From positions 32,914,468 to 32,978,467 of the forward strand of contig QVOM02000073.1 in NCBI GenBank assembly GCA_003586115.2: a stretch of DNA of 64,000 bases. The letters run 5' to 3'. The notes under the pieces were generated by a model that saw only the letters and a list, made by a program, of their open reading frames with translations, ran no database searches and was not told where the DNA came from. This DNA comes from Salvator merianae (lineage: Eukaryota > Chordata > Lepidosauria > Squamata > Teiidae). Both the position numbers and the translations under genes were made by a program. Positions 48,480 through 60,395 of the stretch are shown here, in pieces (position 1 is the stretch's first letter; each line of letters opens with the position of its first letter).

Positions 48480-51060
48480 TCACAGATCACTGCCTTGTTG
48501 AGGCAGAGGGCTTGTGCATTTCAGTGAAACTATAAGCTATGTCGTGCAGCTACATCCAAGATTGACAGGTCATAGTGGAGTACTCAGACCAAATATGATG
48601 CCTCCCTGATCAGAAAGTGTGATATTATGGGGAAAGAGCAGAGGACAAGTATAAATAGATCCAGGAAGACTGAAGCAACTGGGCCAAGAATGCTCAGCTG
48701 TGGATGTGTCTGGTGGCTATAAAGAACAATATTGCATAGGATCCTGGAATGTAAGATCTACAAACGAAGATAAGTTGGATGTGGTCAAATATAAGATGGC
48801 AAGATTAATCATTGTCATCTTGCGTGTCAGTGAACTAAAATGAACAGGAATGGGAAAATTTAATTCAGATGTGGGCAAGAATCCCTCAAAAGAGATGGGG
48901 GTAATCAGTCAAAGGAGAAGAAGCAGTACTGGGTTGCAGTATTAAAAATGATGGGATGATTTTTGTATGAATCTAAGGGAAATTGCTCAACATCACGGTG
49001 CTCCAAGTCTTTGCTCCATCTACTGATGCTGAAAAGACTGAAGTTGAACAGTTCTTTGAAGACCTACGAACCTTTTAGAACTAATACTGAAAAAGGATGT
49101 CACTTTATCCTAGGGAACCAGAATGCTAAAGTAGGAAAAAAATAACTGGAATAACAGGCAAATTTTGCTTTGGAATATGAAATGAAGCAGAGCAGAGACT
49201 AATAGAGTTTTGTCAAGATATTGTTCTTTATATCATTGGACTTTCCTTGCATCACTCACTAGTGATAACAAACACTCTTTTTCAACAACCCTAATAGTTA
49301 ATTCTACACTGGACATCAGCAGATAGTCAATCCTGAAATCAGATTGACTATATACTTTGCAGCCACAGATAGAAAAGCTCTATACAGGTAGTAAAAACAA
49401 GACCAGGAACTATTGATGACAGAGATCATGATGTTCTTATTATAAAATTTAGGTTTAAATTGCAGAAAGCGGGGAAACCCACTAGACCATACAGATATGA
49501 CATAAATAATATCCCTTACAAATATGCAGTGGAGGTAATGAATAGATTTAAGGGATTAGATCTGGTAGACAGAGTGCCTGAGGTTGGTGACACTGTAGAG
49601 GAGACAGCAACAAAAAACAACCTAAAGAGAAAAAAAAGCAAGAAGGCAAAATGATTGTCTGATGAGGTTTTCCAAACTTCTAAGGAAAGAAGGAAAGCGG
49701 AAGGCAGGGGACAAAAGGAAAGTGATACCCAGCTGAATGCTAATTTCCAGAGAATAGCAAGGAGAGATGAGAAGGCCTTCTTAAATGAGCAATGTGAAGA
49801 AACAGAAAAAGGCCTTCTCATGTCTTCTTGCTATTCTAGTCTATTCTTGTCTAGTGGGAAAGACAAGAGATCTCTTCAAGAAAATTGGAGATATCAAGGG
49901 AATGTTCCATGCAAAAATGAGCATAATAAAAAACAAAAATGGTAGGAACCTAACAGAAGGAGAAGAGATTAACAAGGTGTGGCAAGAATACACAGAACTA
50001 TACAAGAAAGATCTTAACAACACTGATAACCACGATGGTGTGGTTAGTGACTTAGAGCCAGACATCCTGAAGAGTGAAGTCAAATGGGCCTTGTGAAGCA
50101 TTGTCAATTGGAAAGGTGATAAAGGTGATGGAATTCCAGCTGAACTATTTAAATCCTAAAAGTTGATGCTGTTGAAGTGCTATTTCCAATATGCCAGCAA
50201 ATATGAAAAACTCAGCAGTGGCCACAAGACTGGAACAGGTCAGTTTGCATCCCAATCGCAAAGAAGGGCAATGCCAAGGATGTTTCAAACTAGTGAACAA
50301 TTATGCTCATTTCACATGCTAGCAAAGTAATGCTCAAAATCCTGCAAGCTAGGCTTCAGCAATATGGGAACTGAGAACTGCCAGAAATGGAAGCTAGTTT
50401 TCAAAGAGGCAGAGGAACTAGAGATCATGGATTATTGAGAAAGCAAAGGAGTTCCAGAAAAACATCTACATCTTCATTGACTACACTAAAGCTTTTCACT
50501 GTCTGGATCACAACAAATTGGCAAGTACTTAAAGAGATGGGAGTACCAGAAACTTTATCTACCTCTTGAGGAATCTGTATCTAGGTCAAGAAACCACAGT
50601 TAGATCTGAACATGGAACAACTGATTGGTTCAAGATTGAGAAATGATGCAGTAAGGTTGTATACTGTCATCTTATTTATTTAACTTATATGCAGAGTGCA
50701 TCATGCAAAATGCTGGATTGGATGAGTCAAAAGCTGGAATTAAGATGGCTGAGAGGAATATCAATAACCTCAGATACATAGATGATACTGCCTTGATAGC
50801 AGAAAGCAATCTAAGGAGCCTGTAGATGAGTCTGAAAGAAGAGAATGCAAAACTGGCTTGAAGCTCAACGTTAAACAATGCATATCAAGATCATGGCATC
50901 TGGTCCCATCACACCCTAGCAAATAAAAGGGGAAGAAAATGAAGCAGTGACAGACATTATTTTCCTAGATTCAAGGATCACTTGAGATGGTGACTGCAGC
51001 CATGAGAAAAGATAAGTGTGCCTGAATACCTATTGCCCATACTCAAAAGCAACAAAGAAC
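48480..51060 (+). mobile_element. BovB (RTE) LINE, decayed
   Basis: Translation across stops recovers the RTE-BovB polyprotein in order. Endonuclease: GNQNAKVGKK (48963-49145 frame), then GITGKF-like and NEAEQRL, and VKTRPGTI...DHDVLI around 49390-49440. RT: FQRGRGTRDHG (50387-50569 frame), KAFDC-like TLKLFTVWI, KEMGVPETL, CxLSxYLFNLYAE-like residues near 50660-50700, and NINNLRYIDDTALIAES near 50755-50810, where the usual YADD is Y(I)DD. It is broken by at least a dozen stops and frameshifts. The 3' end and tail are not seen. BovB is typical of squamates and is also known from ruminants by horizontal transfer. Confidence 0.85.
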
Positions 51061-51330
51061 ACAAAAACACATGACATGATCCTAAAGTGCCTTGCCCCAT
51101 AACCTACCTTTCCCATTAACCATACCTGTGCTGAACATATTCTGCTGTCTGTGTTATTGATTTGAGCGTTGACAGAGAAGCAGGTCCAATGAAGATGTAG
51201 GGTTTAGTGTGTTTTCCCTCCTCAGCCATGAGCTCAGAGTGGTCCTGGCCCCTGGGCACTGACTATGGTAGGATACTGGGCCTGGGCACTGAGCATTCTT
51301 CATGTGATCAGCAGTCTGGTGTCTTTGATA

Positions 51331-51354
51331 TTTGTGTGTGTGTGTGTGTGTGTG
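51331..51354. repeat. (TG)n microsatellite
   Basis: A run of about 12 TG units. Confidence 0.95.
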
Positions 51355-52194
51355 AATTTTGGAAAACTCCCATTTGTTCCTATGGCGTGCTTGTCTGGAT
51401 TCAGCAGCTTTGAGGACTCCACTTTCTACTGTTCTATACCTGGATGCTGGTGACATTGAGAGAGCAATCCAGGCATTTGGCTAGAACTGTTCTGCTGGAG
51501 AGATAATGCTCCTAAGGAGGAACTGCAATGTTCCCTTGGAGTTATGAGACAGGATGGAGAGGAGTACACCCTGTAGCTTCTTTCTCCAGAATAGGCCACT
51601 TGTATCAAGATACACTTGGTGCTTTCTCTTCATCTTGCCTGTGGTGTCTTTCCTTCCTTATTTCTGCATTGAATGACAGGAAAACATGTGCCTTGGGACT
51701 TTTAATATATGCGATGAGCTTTGATAGCAAGGAGCTCTTGCCTTAAATTTCACAGCAATAAATATATTTGAATCCAGGGTTTGAATCAACCAACTGCACA
51801 AGCAACCAATAGGTGAAGGTACAGCAAAATATTGGTGTCTGAGACCAGAGATATGCCTTTTTAAAGGCACAAGCACTTTGAACTGTAGAACAGCTTGTTG
51901 AATGCTCCTAGTGTTGGGTTCTGCATCAAACTTTTAATTCGAAATTAGCGGGTTGTTTGGTTCACTTCAAGCACTCCTTGTTCAATATGAACTGCAGTTA
52001 GATGGAACCAGTTTGGCGCATCTCTAGTATAGATATTGCTATCAGGTGCTAGAGATTCGTCAGTTAAGTTATTCATTAAATTACATGAAAACGAACTGTC
52101 ATAAAGGTATGCACACATGAAAGATACCCTTGAGTTAAGCTCGATTCCTTACATCTTCATTAAGATCCCCTTGCATTTTGCAACAGTACACAAA

Positions 52195-52530
52195 TGGTTT
52201 ATTTGTTTGTTTATATTTTTATCCCACCCTATACCCAAATGTCTCAGGATGGGTTACAACAATAAAAGCAATTAAAAAACCTCACTAAAAACAATGACAG
52301 TGTCTGAAAATGAGGAGGGGAAGCTGCTTCCTCAGCAAAAGCCAAGACAAATAAATGTGTCTTTGCTGATTTTCTAATTGTATATAGTAAAAATGCCTTG
52401 TTCACCTCAGGGGGAAGAATATTCCATAGTCTGGGAGCTACCACAGGGAAGGTCCTATCCCAAGTATTCACCCCTTTAGCTACTGAAGCTGTTGGTTTGT
52501 CATTGCCCTCTTCCATGATATCTGTCTATC
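52195..52530 (-). mobile_element. L2 LINE, antisense, 3' end fragment
   Basis: The left side carries the antisense tail TATTTTTATCCCACCCTATA and GGATGGGTTACAACAA. The minus strand then reads VVAPRLWNILPPEV and IRKSAKTHL, the L2 C-terminal block. It is 5' truncated at about 52530. Confidence 0.75.
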
Positions 52531-53741
52531 ACTCGATTGATGGATTAGTTGTTCCAGACCCACTTTAAATGGCAGCATCCTATTGGTTTGCTAGCAAGTG
52601 AGCAAAATGATCCAATGCTATGTCAGGCTACTGTTGGGCTCTTTACCCAGAAAGCGCAGATTTAACTTACAGTGAGACTTCCTGCAATATTTTAAGATTC
52701 CAGCATCTTACCAACATATCCGGTGTTAGACCATGCATTGTGCCAGAACAGCATCAGAACAGGTATCTAGGAACTTGCTGCTCATGGGAAAACCAAAGAA
52801 CAGGGGTCAGTACAGCCATGTTTGTTGACATTTCCTGTTGCACTTTGACCAGTGAAGTGGCTGTTGTCTGAAGCCCTCTTCTTGGAGTATTGCCAGCTTC
52901 TTAAAAGAGCCAACTTTTCTACATCACGTGATAAGTCCCTTTGATTTTCCAGAGATTTTCTAGCTATCCCCTACTAAGTAGTAACAAAGTCCAACCCCAT
53001 TTAATTTCTTGGGGGTTTTTTTGTTGAAAGCAACTGCCACCTGTTGAACTAAGGAGTTAACACTGCTCTGAGCTCCCAAAATAGCATGATTACTTCTCAA
53101 CCATCATATTTAGGCACTGATAAATCTTTGTACATACACAAATAAGTCCGCATGCACATGGGGAAGCGTAGAAGCCAGCTGAAAAGGGGAAATGGTCTCA
53201 GGCTGTCTTGGGAAGCCCTTTACATGGCTGCTTCCTGGTTCGGTTGAAGAAAACACGCAGCAGCGCATTACGGTTTCTTTATAACTTTTTCTGACTGCGT
53301 GCTACAAAGCACAGTGCAAAACATCATCACATGTGGCAGATGGCAGTTGATTCAGTGTTGACATGATTGTTGTCAGTTGACTTGATGCCACATGGGCACT
53401 TCAGAGTAAGAAACCCCACTCTGAGGTCAGGGCATGATGTCCCTGCCTCAGACTGGAAAATGGAGCTTCGGGGTGGGGGATGCTCTAGGGGCTCTTCCCT
53501 CTTCCCCTGGAACCCACTGTCATGGAATGCCTGGACACAGCCTAAATTTATAAACTATCTAGATTTATTATCCTGTGTTACTTATATCTTCAAGAAGATT
53601 TGTTTGGCCATTTTGCTTGCTTGCATTACCAGTTGAAGAGAGTGCTCTTTCATGTAGTGTCAAGTTCTATTAATACTGCCTATGAATTTTGATTGGAAGT
53701 TCTTATTTGTTGGATTGAAAATGACTGTGTTTGTTTTACAG

Positions 53742-53837
53742 AAGTCAACTTACGATCACATACAAGAAATAATGGTTCAGCTGCTGCGCACTATTAACAG
53801 GACTGTCATTAGAATGGGCAGAGATGATGCATCAACT
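53742..53837 (+). CDS. DOCK2: DOCK2 internal exon E
   Basis: A 96-nt, 32-codon exon in phase 0 at both ends, after a TTTGTTTTACAG acceptor and before a GTGAGT donor. It reads [16 protein letters not shown], then [16 protein letters not shown]. The core [14 protein letters not shown] and NRTVI.MGRD match mammalian DOCK2, while both edges have drifted. The next expected exon, which would begin near the human sequence SHFVACM, was not found in the remaining 10 kb. In mammals a large intron hosting an antisense gene (INSYN2B) lies further along DOCK2; no trace of that gene was seen here. Confidence 0.94.
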
Positions 53838-54124
53838 GTGAGTAATACCACAGTAATTAGTCTTTCAAATGTGTTTTACTAATATAATATAGGATACAGT
53901 CTGTGTGCAAGCATTACATACAGGAAGTGTAGAACAAGTAGGTTGTATTTGGAAAGAAAAAAATAGTAAATCTCCTTCCATTACTTGCCAGGGTACTTAC
54001 CTTTAAAAAATAGCCAGAGGGGTCAAGGTCAGTACCAAAATGATTTTTGCCCTATAGCCTGAATCCCTTTGGTCTATTAGCAGAAGAAGGTCCTTGGGAG
54101 TTGAGCATCGTGCCCCATTATATC

Positions 54125-54240
54125 AGTGATTCCCAAAGCTGTGTCCACCTCCCCAGACAATTTTGGACTCCGACTGACTTATCTGCAGCCATCAGAAATG
54201 ACAGGAGTTATAGTCAAACATCTGGAAATTGTAAGAAGCA
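54125..54240. mobile_element. Decayed palindromic repeat (ACTACAACTCCCA-type)
   Basis: TGATTCCCAAAGCTGTGTCC, then AATTTTGGACTCCGACTGAC and AGGAGTTATAGTCAAACATC follow a widespread reptile repeat. Its arms normally read TTGGACTACAACTCCCA and TGGGAGTTGTAGTCCAA. Family name is not assigned. Confidence 0.5.
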
Positions 54241-55654
54241 TTGCAGTACATTCTTGTTCTTGGTTCCTTGACTTGTGACAAAGCTGTGCTACAGGGCTAA
54301 TGTATCTAGCAAGCCTAAGATACTGGTATAAAACATCAGATATTGGTGTTCCAAGCATTTCATGAATGCAGGAAATACCAGATTGTTAAAGACAGGGTAA
54401 TTTTCAAGTGAATTTAAGATACTTTGAAAGATGAAGGTCCAGGAAGCATATCAGAACAAATATTACAGCTTTCAGAAAGTGTTGTTTGCTGCAGCAACAC
54501 TTGGTAAAACTGAAATTGGAAAGTCGGCTGTCAACCGTATATAGAAAATGATCAGCTTGGCAATTTGTAAAGACAGTGTGGTATCAGTCTTCTGGTTTGA
54601 TTGCAATTGTAAACACTCCAAAATTACTGTGCTGCAAGCAGAATGTTGATCCCTTTGCATTATTCTTCACATTTATTCCTGGTATGATGTTATTTACATA
54701 CTCCATGGGTTTATTTGGAGCTCTCTATTGTGTCCATGGCTACCAGTCAACTGCTTTTGTCTTGTGGCATCATTATAGTTCTAGCTGAGTTAATGCCTGC
54801 TTTTCATTGTGTGTTAGTTTTCAAGCAGGGTAAAGTATGTCTTATTAACATTATCTGACGTTTCTCAGAAAAGACTCATTGAATGGGAACTGGCAATCCT
54901 CAGCTTTGTTTCCCTTCATTGGTGTATTAAATTGCCTTAATGTCTTCATAGTTTTTAAGTCTTTACATGCACAGTGGTCAAAACTTTGGAGGATGACACC
55001 AAAGGTGCCTTTACTATGTCATTTTCCCTCCCATAAATCCAAGTCAAAGCAGCAAAAATTGCTCACGTCACAGAATGATGTACAATGCAGCTCTCATAAA
55101 TTTTAGCCCCGGCATATGAAAGCTGTCTCAGCTGCAATGTAAAACAAACAAAGTTCTTCCTACAAAAACACAAAGCAAAATACCCAAACCAGCATAGAGC
55201 ATTGTAGACTGGTATGCGAGAAGAAGCATCATATTGCAAAATGATCCAAATGGCTAGTGGCTCTTAAAACCAGTCTTGTAAACTCTTACCTGTTTACTCA
55301 TTTTAGAGGTTTGTTTTTCTTTAAATGGAAATAGTGCAGTTTCTTCCTCACCCGCCATTTTAGGATAGTCAAAGGGTCTAATAATTGGTCTTGTTTGCAA
55401 AAAATGTCCAGATCCAGTATTGTCAAATATATGAATATCCCTCATGCTGTAGTTTGGAAGCTGAGGCTCAGAAGAGATACCTTGTGAATAGAATGACCAA
55501 GAGTTTAAAGAGACTATTGTTGTTGTTCTAATGTTGTTGTTAAAAATCTTTCTGTACTGCATCTTCACTTTGAAAACATCCCAACATGTTGTTTAAAACA
55601 GGATTAAAATAATTTGAAATATTGAAAGACGAAAACAGTAAAAAAAGTACGAAA

Positions 55655-55780
55655 ACTGACAGCCTTAGAAGGCTCTCAGTCCAACATCCTGTCTCACACA
55701 ACAGCCAACCACTTGCTGCTGGGCATTCTCAAACAGAAGATGAGGGCAAAACCCTGACTTGCTCTTAACTCCCTGCGAAT
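55655..55780 (-). mobile_element. CR1-like LINE 3' tail, antisense
   Basis: CAACATCCTGTCTCACACAA, GGGCATTCTCAAACAGAAG and GCGAATGGCCTTGAGAG match the 13655-13765 part of the longer CR1-like copy in the same orientation. Confidence 0.65.
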
Positions 55781-55920
55781 GGCCTTGAGAGAACAATACT
55801 TTGCTGGAAGGTGATCTAAGGGGCAATACAGTTCAATCCAATTTAAAGGTAAAGAACTGTAACAGGAGAGAATAAGAAAGACGTTCAACATTCTCAATAA
55901 TATGACATATCTAGGAAACA

Positions 55921-56222
55921 GGCTGCCTCTCCACTTCTGATGGAGGTGACTTTGAGGGTGGATGGGAGAAGATACCCCCTTCTGTGGTGCCCTCCTTGTC
56001 TCCATTTTGGAGTGAGGAGGTGCCATTCTCTGTGGTGCTTCCATGCAGGGCAGGAAAGAACTGCCCTGGAAAGGAGGTGCCTCTGTGAGTGATCAGGCAA
56101 GAAAACAGCCCACATGTTTGCTTCGAAGGTATGTGCTACCACCAAAAATGGAAACAGGGTGGCAGCAGCTGCCTTCTTGGGATGGCAAGGGTGCCCTATT
56201 CTGGTAAGTGGAGACACAGCCT
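55921..56222. mobile_element. MITE, copy 1 of a pair (other copy 58138-58454)
   Basis: The left end GGCTGCCTCTCCACTTCTGA faces the right end TCTGGTAAGTGGAGACACAG plus CC: inverted repeats of about 20 bp with a few mismatches. Inside, TCCATTTTGGAGTGAGGAGG is itself nearly palindromic. The body is GC-richer than the flanking intron and non-coding. Confidence 0.7.
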
Positions 56223-56527
56223 AGACACACATGTAACAAGCCATAGCCTTTCTTGTTACAGTGGGATTATTTCATTTCAATTTTTAACAATTATTGTTAA
56301 AATTACAATTATGTTCTGGTGTTACATTTCCCTTTACTATCTTTTTTGATTTTGTGGAAGTGGCCACCCAACTTGACCAAAAGGGTGGAGAGTTAATGGC
56401 AAAGTTTTGTGAAGTATTCTGGATTTATAGTTCCATAGCATCAGTCCCATTTATGTTGGGACTAACTGTGAGTGATTTTTTTCAGAAGTTGAAGCTTTTT
56501 GTCTGTTATAATAATATATTTGTGAGA

Positions 56528-56680
56528 TGGAGTGGGTATACATCAATGGTAGAGCAGTTGCTTGGAAAGCAGGAGGAAGCAAATTTGATTTCAGGCACCC
56601 CAACCCCCTAGAAGAGGGAAACGTCTGTCCAGGAAACTTCATGAACTTCATGTGTAGTCTCCAGGAATCAATCCTGCCTC
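56528..56680 (+). mobile_element. tRNA-derived SINE, decayed
   Basis: CATCAATGGTAGAGCAGTTG is an A-box region (consensus CTCAGTGGTAGAGCA). GGAAGCAAATTTGATTTCAG covers the eroded B box. GCACCCCAACCCC follows. The remainder is too decayed to place. The short open frames over it are not genes. Confidence 0.6.
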
Positions 56681-57609
56681 GAGTATTTAAGCATAATCAC
56701 CATTATGACATCTCTGAGAGGATCCATAAGTTTTATGAATGTCTTTATAAAGGCCCAGTCACACCTAAGTTTTAATCTAGCTTCAGTCCACTTTTGGATT
56801 GAAAGAACACATCAGCAAAGTAACTAATCATTTTCTTTCCACATTATGTAATGCAAAGGTGAATTTTCTGAGTTAGATAATGCTGAAAGAAAACATCTTA
56901 TTACTTCACTGATGAGTTCTCTCAGTCTGAAAGTGGAACAAAGCTTTATTAAGACTTAGGCGTGACTGGGCCCTAAGTGTTACAAATCTCACATACATTT
57001 TTGCATATTATGTGATTTTTTTTTTTTAAAGTATGATATAAAGTGCTTTGAATTTATAGTTAAAAGAAAGAACCTGTTATAACCCATGACTATAATTAAT
57101 ATGGCAAAACCCTTTTATTTTGTTTTTTCAAAAAGGTCCTGTTAACTATGATAACTAGAAATAAACTTGAGCCAGATGTTGTTGCAGGGTTGGCAAACTT
57201 GCTCAGGAGCACAGTGAAGCTGGTTTACTAAAGTGTGGTCAAAGCAGCCATAACCTTTGCTGTCATATCCCCTGCTTGTTAATCACAGCTACTCATTTTC
57301 ATATCTCTTATCGACCTCATGTACTTTTGCCTGGAGACGCCTGGACCTTTGCATCTAATACTTATATAGAAAGTTCAGTGGTGTGAGTGCTTGTTGTAGC
57401 TGTGTTACAGATAACATTGTCAGGCAATCTGTTTTCTAGGTCAGATACTCCTGGTTCAGATCTGCTGCCTCTCATTTATATTCTTAAATCATCAGAGTAA
57501 CTTACTTGGCACTTACTTGGTGCCAGGAATAGTGCCATGGATAATAAAGCAACACTAGATAATCTTTGGAATAATACTACTGGTTTTCTTATGCTTGTCA
57601 TCCTTAAGT

Positions 57610-57626
57610 ATGCATGCATGCATGCA
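57610..57626. repeat. (ATGC)n short run
   Basis: Four ATGC units. Confidence 0.85.
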
Positions 57627-58137
57627 GTTTATCTATTAATGGTAGGCTATTCTCTAGAAATGAAACATCATCTTAGTACTTGACATTACTTTTTCCATGG
57701 TTATTGCTCAACAATACAGTTTTCCTAATTCTTAAAATTTCTTGCACAGAGTTTATATTCTCCTAAGTGCAGTCTAGAAAACTGTCATTCCTGTATGACC
57801 TGATGTATTAAAGTTGGAAGCAAAGTCAGTTCTAGACCAAAAGCCAAAAAACAGAATTAGTGTTTTCTGCATTTATTCCATATTTTCATGTAAGTCTTTC
57901 TATCTTTAAACAATTTTGTGATTTGCACCTGTGGCTGATCTGTGTAGCACTGGATGAGACGTACATATTCATGGATCTTGTCACTACTGTTGATTTTAGT
58001 CTTATAGTACCTGGTGCATGTGAAATGTCTTTACACATTCACTTCATTTCATTTCATTTGTTTATTTTATGTATGTATATATCATTTTTTCAAAAAACTG
58101 CTCAAAGTGGTTTACAGTGTCAATATATAACATCTGG

Positions 58138-58454
58138 CAGGGTCTTCACTTGCACAACATGGAGGTTCTGTTTTGGGCATATGGGGAGGTGCTCTAATCT
58201 GCTGTGGAAAAAGATGCCTCCGTGCCTCTATTTTGGAGTGCAGAGGTGCCATTTGCAGTGGCTAGTTGCAGTGCCTCTGCGCAGGGAGAGAATTGCACCC
58301 TACAAATAAGGCAGCTCTAACAGTGATCACGCTGGTAAAGGGAGTGCCATGATTGCTGCAGTGCGCCTGTTGCCACCATGGGTGGAGACACAGTGGCAGC
58401 AGGCACTTTCATTAGTGGCTGCAGACACCTCCATTTAGAAGTGGAGGTGCAGCC
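58138..58454. mobile_element. MITE, copy 2 of a pair (other copy 55921-56222)
   Basis: The right end AGAAGTGGAGGTGCAGCC is the inverted counterpart of GGCTGCCTCTCCACTTCT, the left end of copy 1. Shared internal blocks include TATTTTGGAGTG, AGAGGTGCCATT and GGGAGAGAATTGCACC (copy 1: GGCAGGAAAGAACTGCC). The left end, near GGGTCTTCACTTGCAC, is eroded. A short LINE-like antisense tail (CAAAGTGGTTTACAGTG) lies just before it. Confidence 0.6.
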
Positions 58455-59699
58455 ATATATTCATGTGGATCTGTACAGGTACACATAAGAAAATCTTTAA
58501 CTAATCAGGGTATGTTTTTGTGAGCAGAAGTGTGTGACACAGGGCAACAGAGTTAGGGTAGTGGCATGATTAGAAGATGTGGTTCTGTCTACTTGAATCA
58601 GTTACTGAAGTAATGCAATTAATTTAAATAGACCAGAATGGAGACTTGTAAACATGCTGCTTTCCATGTCCTCAAAGACGGTAGGCATGAGGAAATGTTT
58701 AGCAGTATGAGGTGCTATTAGACTGGAGGGCCCCATTACCCTTGACTTGTTTCTTGGCTTGGAGGAGCTTGTTCAAACACCTGTCATATAGATTTCCTTG
58801 AATCTAAAAAGAAAAAAGGTCAAAATTATCAGCTTCACAGCTAAAGATGGACTGCTTGTGGTGGTTTTTTTAGCTCCTGGCTGAACAGGCAACACATGCC
58901 AGACATACTTCAAGTCCTGCATGTAGTCAATAGCCTGGGTGACTTGCAACTAAATCCAGGTCTGGAGCTGACTAAAGTGGCAAAACTTTGAAAAAAGAAA
59001 TCTGCAAGTTGTGGGAATCTTTTGGAAATAAGTTGTGTTGATATGGAGAGACAATTATAATGAAGCTCACAGGATTTGATAAGCAAGGAAATTAATAAGG
59101 AACCCTATTGTGTTAATTTTAGTTGCTTTATTCTAATGGTAATTGTGCCTTAAATGTTGACAGATAAGCTCTGCTAAGCAGTAGGATTCTTCTTATTTTA
59201 TGCATTGAAATGCCATGAGATACCCAGCAATTTGTGAAAAATCTAGGGGGAAAATATACCCCTGCTGCTTATCAGATTTGAGACATAACCAAAGTTAAGA
59301 CTCTGTGTATATAACTCTCTGCGTTATATGAAGTTTGTTAAGGAAGAAACAAATTAAGTTTAGGTACAGATATTTCTAATATATCTGGATAATAAGGAAT
59401 CACATTTAGCATATTCTCTTATGAATATAATGTCACATGTCTTCTTTTCTTTCATTTTTTCCGGAAAAGATTAATTACTGATCTTATTTATGATCTTTCA
59501 GTGCCCTTTTAATTTCATGGTTGCAACACACAGAGAAGTTTCTTACAATTTTGTAGGATTTTATGATTTTTTTTTTTTTTTTGTAAATTGCTTGATAAAT
59601 CTTGGTTTGTGAATAGAAATACTTGATTTGAAAAATGGGAACACATTAACAAGTATGGTGAATATCAGATGAATATTCTTTAAATATTTATCCACTGAG

Positions 59700-59845
59700 C
59701 CAGGTATGGCAAATATGCGACCCTCAAGATGTATTAGATGCCAGCTTCTGTAAATTCTGGCTGCCTCAGTAAATTAATCAGAGATGGGTGGAATTGTAGC
59801 CCAGCAGCTTCTAGAGGCCACACCTTTTCCATTTCTGGATTACAT
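59700..59845. mobile_element. Decayed palindromic repeat (ACTACAACTCCCA-type)
   Basis: GCAAATATGCGACCCTCAAG, GATGTATTAGATGCCAGCTT and GGTGGAATTGTAGCCCAGCA follow the same widespread repeat type as 54125-54240, whose ends normally read GACCTCCAGATG and GTTGTAGTCCAACA. Confidence 0.5.
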
Positions 59846-60035
59846 AGGAATGGCTTCTGAGGCACTCCAAACTGGCTTTTTATTTGTTGCTCTGCAGCTA
59901 GCCATTTCTCAGGATCTCAGAACTCCTCTAGTCAGCAGAAAACTAAGGTAGACCTTTTGACATGTCTGAGCCTTGGTGCCTGAAACCAGTGGACTAGCAT
60001 GTTCTACCTTGCAGGAGACAAAAGAAAATATATAT

Positions 60036-60395
60036 GAGCCTTTTTGCACTTCACACTAGTGAGCATCGATAGCACAAAATTGTGTTCTACAGCTGTACTG
60101 AGAGCAGCTGTACTGTTCCTGGTACACTGTGTTCACATTCTCTTCCAGGTGCGAATGCAGAGTGGCATGGCTGCAGCTGACAAGTCCTGCTGCATTCCCA
60201 GTTGCCATGGCAGCAGCTGGAAATTTACTGGCAGCTGTCATGGTGCAGGCTGCCAGCATTCACATTGCAAATGCTGGTAGCCTGCTGCCAATCTATTATA
60301 AGGCCTCTAAAGGCTTTCGCGTTGCGAGGTTTGTTTCACCTTAGAACAGGATAGTTCTAGTTATCCTGTTCTAAGGTGGAAAGTGTGAAAAGGTC
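60036..60395. mobile_element. Non-autonomous DNA-transposon-like element (GGCCTTTCTGC family)
   Basis: The left end GAGCCTTTTTGCACTTCACA faces the right end GGTGGAAAGTGTGAAAAGGT plus C. Just inside the right end lies a 16-bp-arm palindrome (CCTTAGAACAGGATA, then its complement) at 60339-60376, shared with 6217-6253. CATTCACATTGCAAATGCTG is shared with 529-972. Confidence 0.65.

Larger units (their letters stand above)
35114..53741 (+). other. DOCK2: DOCK2 intron D-E (18.6 kb)
   Basis: This intron is packed with retroelements: L2 and CR1-like pieces (35455-36980), L1 interrupted by L2 (38740-45000), L2 (45030-45850), BovB (48480-51060) and L2 (52195-52530). No family was recognised in 37200-37880, 45900-46680, 47100-47570, 51360-52190 or 52540-53100. 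Confidence 0.85.

Noticed and set aside
3746..53837. DOCK1 or DOCK5 as the identity of the exons
   Set aside because: The remembered DOCK1 and DOCK5 sequences differ strongly in this region (for example no [10 protein letters not shown], no [12 protein letters not shown]), while DOCK2 matches over all five exons.
57137..57231. A possible further exon after TTTTTCAAAAAG, reading VLLTMITRNKLEP
   Set aside because: It has no resemblance to the expected next DOCK2 exon, no donor at its end, and stops quickly.
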